From contig NZ_JAMWYK010000005.1 of assembly GCF_023893635.1 (NCBI RefSeq), positions 1 through 64,000 on the forward strand: a stretch of 64,000 nucleotides of DNA, given 5' to 3'. Positions 60,204 through 64,000 of this stretch are shown here, piece by piece (positions within the stretch are counted from its first letter, which is position 1; each line of letters opens with the position of its first letter). Below the pieces are notes generated by a model. That model made no database searches. It saw nothing but the letters and a program-made list of their open reading frames with translations, and had not been told where the DNA came from. The translations under genes were made by a program, and so were the position numbers. The DNA is from Fructobacillus apis. Lineage in GTDB: Bacteria > Bacillota > Bacilli > Lactobacillales > Lactobacillaceae.

Positions 60204-61622
60204 ATGACAGAAAAGAACAAAATGAAACAACTCAGCAAGCGCCTGATGGTGACTGCTGGAGCAACTACTTTGGCCGCAACTGGTGCCGTTTTGGGCGCAA
60301 CGGTTGTTGGGAATGGAATGACCGCTTCTGCTAACTCAGTGGATGATCTCGGTCAAAGCAAAACGACCTCACAATGGACGGCGAACTCCGTCGACCAAGT
60401 GAAGGCTGCCATTCAATCACAGGGTGCCGTTAGCATCCAGTCATACCAAGCACAGTGGGGAGACACGTTGAACGCCATCTCTGCTGCCTTTGGGATGACC
60501 GCTGACGACGCTGCGCAAGAACTTGGTTTGCAAGACCACGGCCTTTTGGTTGCGGGTCAACACATGGACAAGCAAGCAACGGTTATTCAGGGCTTGAAGG
60601 ACGCCGGTTACTTGAAGGACGGACAAAAGCAGGCCGACCTTGGTAACGGTGACCAAAACATGATCATGGTTCAGCAAAACGCTGATTCAAATGCTCAAAA
60701 CCAAGCACCACAAGTTCAAAACGAAGGTGAAGTGAACAGCCAAGTCTCATCACAAAACGACCAGGCAGCGGCCGACGCGCGTGCGGCTGAAGCAGCAAAA
60801 GCTTCATACGACCAACACGTTTCGGACTCACAAGCAGCTGCAGAAGCGGCTCAAATGAACCGCTCTGGTAACAATGAAACGCCTTCAGCCGATGCCTCAC
60901 AAGCAACTGCTGCAAACACGTCAAACGATGTCAACAAGGCACCGGAAGCTCCTGCAGCCAACAACACGGCTGATAAGGGTGATGCCGATGGGGCAAACAG
61001 CCAAGCTCAAAAGCTTGACTTCAAGATGGCTGACGATAACAACCAAGCAAACGTTACGCCAACGAACTACACGCCTTCGCAAGCTGCACAGCCAGCTTCT
61101 GCACCACAACCAGCGCCTGCTGCGCAACCTAGCCAAGCAAACGTGACACCAGCCCACCAAAACCGCGTGGACACGGAAGCGTTGATCAACTGGTTTGAAA
61201 ACAACCGTGGTAAGTTGACTTACTCAATGTCTGGTTCACGAAATGGTTCCGATGGAACGGCTGACTGTTCTGGTGGAATGGTTCAAGCCATGTACGAAGC
61301 TGGGGCTTCAAAGCCAGCCTGGCTCTACAACACGGATTCCATGCACAGCTACTTGCAACAAAACGGTTACTACTTGATTTCTTCTAGCCATGAATGGCAA
61401 GCAGAACGTGGTGACATCGTTATCTGGGGTGCCCGCGGTGCTTCAGGTGGTGCGGCCGGTCACGTGCAAGTGATGACGGATGATGTGAACGCCATCTCCG
61501 TTAACTACTCAACGAAGGGACAAGCCGGAACGGCTGTGACGTCTTGGAACTTCGATACAGCATACGAAATTAACGCAGGTTTGAATGGTGGAAACTTGCC
61601 ATTCTACGTTTACCGTCAGTAA
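60204..61622 (+). CDS. Secreted LysM-containing peptidoglycan amidase/endopeptidase (Amidase_5-like)
   Basis: 472 residues: signal peptide (to about residue 45, TASA-NS), a LysM-like wall-binding domain (residues 75-135; WGDTLNAISAAFGMTADD), a long Gln/Ala/Asn/Pro-rich linker (150-315) and a C-terminal catalytic domain with Cys in TADCSGGMVQAM near residue 355 and His in GAAGHVQVM near residue 422. The latter resembles the Amidase_5/NlpC-P60-type phage lysin fold. Probably a wall hydrolase, perhaps a WalR target. Own promoter and terminator. Confidence 0.87.
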   Translation: MTEKNKMKQLSKRLMVTAGATTLAATGAVLGATVVGNGMTASANSVDDLGQSKTTSQWTANSVDQVKAAIQSQGAVSIQSYQAQWGDTLNAISAAFGMTADDAAQELGLQDHGLLVAGQHMDKQATVIQGLKDAGYLKDGQKQADLGNGDQNMIMVQQNADSNAQNQAPQVQNEGEVNSQVSSQNDQAAADARAAEAAKASYDQHVSDSQAAAEAAQMNRSGNNETPSADASQATAANTSNDVNKAPEAPAANNTADKGDADGANSQAQKLDFKMADDNNQANVTPTNYTPSQAAQPASAPQPAPAAQPSQANVTPAHQNRVDTEALINWFENNRGKLTYSMSGSRNGSDGTADCSGGMVQAMYEAGASKPAWLYNTDSMHSYLQQNGYYLISSSHEWQAERGDIVIWGARGASGGAAGHVQVMTDDVNAISVNYSTKGQAGTAVTSWNFDTAYEINAGLNGGNLPFYVYRQ

Positions 61623-61636
61623 TTCATTGCTTCTCA

Positions 61637-61673
61637 ATGAAAAAAGCCTCCTGGTTTTCCAGGGGGCTTTTTT
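61637..61673 (+). terminator. Terminator of the LysM hydrolase gene
   Basis: AAAAAGCC-CCTGG/CCAGG-GGCTTTTT stem followed by T7. Confidence 0.9.
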
Positions 61674-61698
61674 GTTGCTTTGCTTTATGGGATAAAAG

Positions 61699-61730
61699 AA
61701 AAGACCAACACCGAAGTGTTGGTCTTTTTG
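61699..61730 (-). terminator. Terminator of tRNA-Lys
   Basis: AAAGACCAACAC/GTGTTGGTCTTT stem with a CGAA loop; it can act in both directions. Confidence 0.88.
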
Positions 61731-61734
61731 TTGA

Positions 61735-61807
61735 TGGTCAGTCAGGGGCTCGAACCCTGGACCCACGGATTAAGAGTCCGTTGCTCTACCAACTGAGCTA
61801 ACTAACC
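61735..61807 (-). tRNA. tRNA-Lys(CTT)
   Basis: On the minus strand: acceptor GGTTAGT/ACTGACC, anticodon CTT in loop CTCTTAA, T-loop TTCGAGC, discriminator A. No encoded CCA. A lone gene apart from the array. Confidence 0.93.
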
Positions 61808-61919
61808 AGTTTCAAACAACAGATATTATTGTAGCATGCTGACCCATGGTGGGCAAGCTTTTTTAGCAAAAAATTCAAAGAATTTTTTCACTGCCAAAGT
61901 CACCCCCGACCTTGCTTCC

Positions 61920-62252
61920 TCAGTCCGCGTTTCCTTCGACGACAACGGTATTGCCCTCCGAATCTTGCACCGTTAACGCGACCTTTCCGCCGTAGCGTTC
62001 CTCTTCTTTTAAAATCGAAACGAAGTTGTTGCGGAAGTGCTTTCTCAGGTCGGTAACGTGGTCGCGCACCAGGAGCTCAAAATGGTCTTCTGGATCTCCC
62101 AATGTGAAGTGAAGTTCCTCATGGTCGACAAGGAGAATCCGATCTTCTTGGGAGCCACCCTGAGGGAGGTCGAAAACGTCACGCCAGAAACGGTAGGCGC
62201 GGTTTTGGTCTGTTGAGGGGATGGTTTTGTGGTTGAGTTTGCGAACTTTCAT
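61920..62252 (-). CDS. VOC/glyoxalase-like protein, 110 residues
   Basis: A single VOC module: YRFWRDVFDLPQ near residue 20 and the closing LTVQDSEGNTVVVEG. The pattern fits the glyoxalase/dioxygenase superfamily, whose members bind metals or small ligands. Too little is conserved to name a reaction. Ribosome binding site AAAGGAACGCCAAC. Confidence 0.65.
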   Translation of the reverse strand: MKVRKLNHKTIPSTDQNRAYRFWRDVFDLPQGGSQEDRILLVDHEELHFTLGDPEDHFELLVRDHVTDLRKHFRNNFVSILKEEERYGGKVALTVQDSEGNTVVVEGNAD

Positions 62253-62494
62253 GTTGGCGTTCCTTTAAAAGTGATTTTGGGAGGTGGGCCGCAGGGCGCG
62301 GCTGTTAAATAAAAGCGCGGGTAGGCGGTAAAAAAGGCGCGGTCCTCCAATCAAGAGGCGGCGGCAGACAGTTCAGACTTCAAGCAAAACGCCCTCATCG
62401 CACCGGACTTTGCCATCCCAATACATATCCCCAGTATACGGCTAATACCGGTCTTTTGCTATGGTGGTGGGGCAAAATGTGGTAAGATTGCTCT
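62253..62494. other. GC-rich intergenic region
   Basis: No gene or clear structure recognised apart from GCGCGG repeats and -10-like sequences near the ABC-F start (TATACG around 62435; TAAGAT 62483-62488). Confidence 0.4.
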
Positions 62495-64000
62495 ATGGCA
62501 TTATTAGAAGTAAGTGGGCTGTCAATGGCCTACGCAGAAAAAACTTTATACGAAGACGCAAGCTTGGAACTCCAGGCCGGCGAGCACATGGGAATTGTCG
62601 GCCAAAACGGGGCCGGTAAGTCCACGTTGATTCGCATCTTAACCGGACAAGTGTTGCCACTCGAAGGAAAAATCGAGTGGGCCAAGAACCTCAAAATCGG
62701 TTACTTGGACCAGTACGCGGAAATTCCAGCGGGGATGACTTTGGTGGACTTCCTCCACACGGCTTATCAAGACTTATACGATAAGCAGGACCGCGCGACG
62801 GCAATGTACGAAAAGTACGCCGCGACGGCCGACGACAAGCTCTTGGAAAAGGCCGGACGCCTCCAAGAAGAATTGGATGCGGCTGGTTTCTACGAGGTCG
62901 ATACGGAAATCGAACGCGTCATTTCCGGATTGGGATTGGAAGCCATTGGTCGTGACCGTGAGCTTGAACACATGTCCGGTGGACAGCGTGCCAAGACCAT
63001 CTTGGCCAAGCTGCTCTTGGAAGAAGATGACGTCATCATCCTAGACGAACCGACGAACTTCCTGGATGTTCAGCACATCGAATGGCTGGAAGGGTACTTG
63101 CAGGACTTTAAGGGTGCTGCGATGATCATCTCCCACGACTTTGACTTCTTGGACAAGGTCACAAACGCCATCGCCGACGTTTCCTTCGGAAAAATCACGA
63201 AGTACCGTGGTTCCTTCAAGAAGGCCATGCGTCAAAAGGAAGAACGCGCCGAGCAACAGGTTCGTGAATACGAAAAGCAGCAGGTGGAAATCGCCAAGGC
63301 TGAAAAGTTCATCGCGAAGAACAAGGCCCGTGCCTCAACTTCCAAGATGGCCCGTTCCCGTGAAAAGATGTTGGACCGCATGGTCAAGGTTGAACCGCCT
63401 CAAGACAACTTGAAGTCGCACTTCAACTTCCCATACGTGAACACGCAATCTGCCGAAGCTCTGACGGTCGACGAACTCTCCGTAGGATACGAGGAACCAA
63501 TCTTGGATCCCGTTTCCTTCTATATGAACGCGGAAAAGAAGATCGTCTTCGCCGGATTCAACGGAGCCGGTAAGTCAACGCTGATCAAGTCCATCTTGGG
63601 CGACATCCCAAAGCTTGGCGGACGTGTTGAATTCTCACCATCCGCCATCGTCAACTACTTTGACCAGGACTTGGACTGGAACAACGACCAGCAGACGCCG
63701 CTTGAGGCGATGCAGGATTTGTTCCCAACCATCCTGCCAAAGGAACTCCGCCAACGCCTGGCCGCAGCCGGAATCAACGCTGAAAACGCGAAGAAGCCGC
63801 TCTTCCAGCTTTCCGGAGGGGAACAGACGAAGGTCAAGTTGGCCATCATGGAAATGAAGCCATCAAACTTCTTGATCCTAGACGAACCAACCAACCACCT
63901 GGACGAAGAAACCAAGAACGCCTTGTACAAGGCCATCAAGGAATTCCCAGGAAACGCCATCATCGTTTCCCACGAAGTGTCCTTTACCAAGGACCTCGCG
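62495..64000 (+). CDS. ABC-F family ATPase, 3' end outside window
   Basis: 502 codons are visible and no stop is reached. Two ATPase domains: Walker A GQNGAGKST near residue 36, signature MSGGQRAK near residue 160, Walker B VIILDEPTNFLD near residue 183; second Walker A GFNGAGKST near residue 355, LSGGEQTKVK near 440 and LILDEPTNHLD near 461. No membrane domain: an ABC-F protein of the YkpA/YbiT group that acts on ribosomes (translation rescue or antibiotic protection). No Shine-Dalgarno is visible before ATG 62495; TAAGAT lies 6 bases away. Confidence 0.92.
   Translation, partial: MALLEVSGLSMAYAEKTLYEDASLELQAGEHMGIVGQNGAGKSTLIRILTGQVLPLEGKIEWAKNLKIGYLDQYAEIPAGMTLVDFLHTAYQDLYDKQDRATAMYEKYAATADDKLLEKAGRLQEELDAAGFYEVDTEIERVISGLGLEAIGRDRELEHMSGGQRAKTILAKLLLEEDDVIILDEPTNFLDVQHIEWLEGYLQDFKGAAMIISHDFDFLDKVTNAIADVSFGKITKYRGSFKKAMRQKEERAEQQVREYEKQQVEIAKAEKFIAKNKARASTSKMARSREKMLDRMVKVEPPQDNLKSHFNFPYVNTQSAEALTVDELSVGYEEPILDPVSFYMNAEKKIVFAGFNGAGKSTLIKSILGDIPKLGGRVEFSPSAIVNYFDQDLDWNNDQQTPLEAMQDLFPTILPKELRQRLAAAGINAENAKKPLFQLSGGEQTKVKLAIMEMKPSNFLILDEPTNHLDEETKNALYKAIKEFPGNAIIVSHEVSFTKDLA

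Noticed and set aside
62495-64000. Drug efflux ABC transporter
   Set aside because: Two ATPase domains without membrane segments mark an ABC-F translation factor instead.

Overview
The window (about 64 kb, estimated GC in the upper 40s %) comes from a low-GC Gram-positive, heterofermentative lactic acid bacterium. The Leuconostoc/Fructobacillus/Weissella group of the Lactobacillaceae fits best. It encodes a phosphoketolase, glucose-6-phosphate dehydrogenase, glucose-6-phosphate isomerase, a Zn-type fructokinase and a malolactic enzyme, with Gram-positive surface and regulatory genes (lipoteichoic acid synthase, WxL-type proteins, WalRK, GdpP). The phosphoketolase reads very much like Leuconostoc-type enzymes as I know them. 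Species is not determinable here. The sets rpsF-ssb-rpsR, gdpP-rplI-dnaB and walRK-htrA usually lie near the origin in Firmicutes, so this is probably an origin-proximal stretch.

Layout. 1-1.4 kb: 3' end of a 5S rRNA and 14 tRNA genes, none with an encoded CCA end. 1.5-6.2 kb: a DUF2075 ATPase, ltaS, an 86-bp tandem repeat and an RluA-type pseudouridine synthase. 6.2-11 kb: aquaporin, CopB-type copper ATPase with a Met/His-rich N-terminus, ClC channel. 11-14.4 kb: fhs, then a PTS EIIC-like membrane protein behind a leader ORF and attenuator-like RNA. 14.4-16.8 kb: hrtRBA haem-efflux operon with palindromic operators, flanked by 35-bp direct repeats. 16.9-22.7 kb: CPBP protease, orphan metal-binding lipoprotein-like SBP, short LysR (MleR-like) divergent from the malolactic enzyme, ThrE-type exporter. 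22.8-25.7 kb: rpiA, rbsK, a hypothetical gene and lepB. 26-29.7 kb: a WxL/DUF916-DUF3324 surface-protein locus whose WxL motifs have Tyr instead of Trp. 29.8-38.8 kb: DUF536 protein, membrane protein, SOS-box XRE regulator, MacB-like ABC transporter divergent from an HD hydrolase, zwf, MFS and NhaC transporters. 39-44.9 kb: rpsF-ssb-rpsR, gdpP-rplI-dnaB, ybaK. 45-50.4 kb: gntR and xfp sharing operator-like palindromes, a HAD phosphatase, prs. 50.6-64 kb: walRK, htrA, deoxynucleoside kinase, scrK-pgi, nucleoside hydrolase, a ferredoxin-NADP reductase-like flavoprotein, a LysM/Amidase_5 wall hydrolase, tRNA-Lys, a VOC protein and a truncated ABC-F gene.

How the genes work together. scrK and pgi make glucose-6-phosphate, zwf opens the oxidative pentose branch, rpiA and rbsK feed in ribose, xfp cleaves xylulose-5-phosphate and prs uses ribose-5-phosphate. 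That is the phosphoketolase pathway, with gnd, rpe and tal/tkt outside the window. gntR probably controls xfp; a perfect cre box precedes scrK.

Most worth a second look: (i) the leucine-rich leader ORF with three mutually pairing RNA segments and a terminator before the EIIC-like gene; (ii) the WxL locus with Trp replaced by Tyr; (iii) two frameshifts, in walK and in the DUF916/DUF3324 gene, each explained by one missing G in a TTGGGGG tract; (iv) the gntR-xfp operator set; (v) the 35-bp direct repeats bracketing hrtRBA; (vi) the uORF, hairpin and cre leader of scrK. I see no CRISPR array, transposase, prophage or classical defence island.
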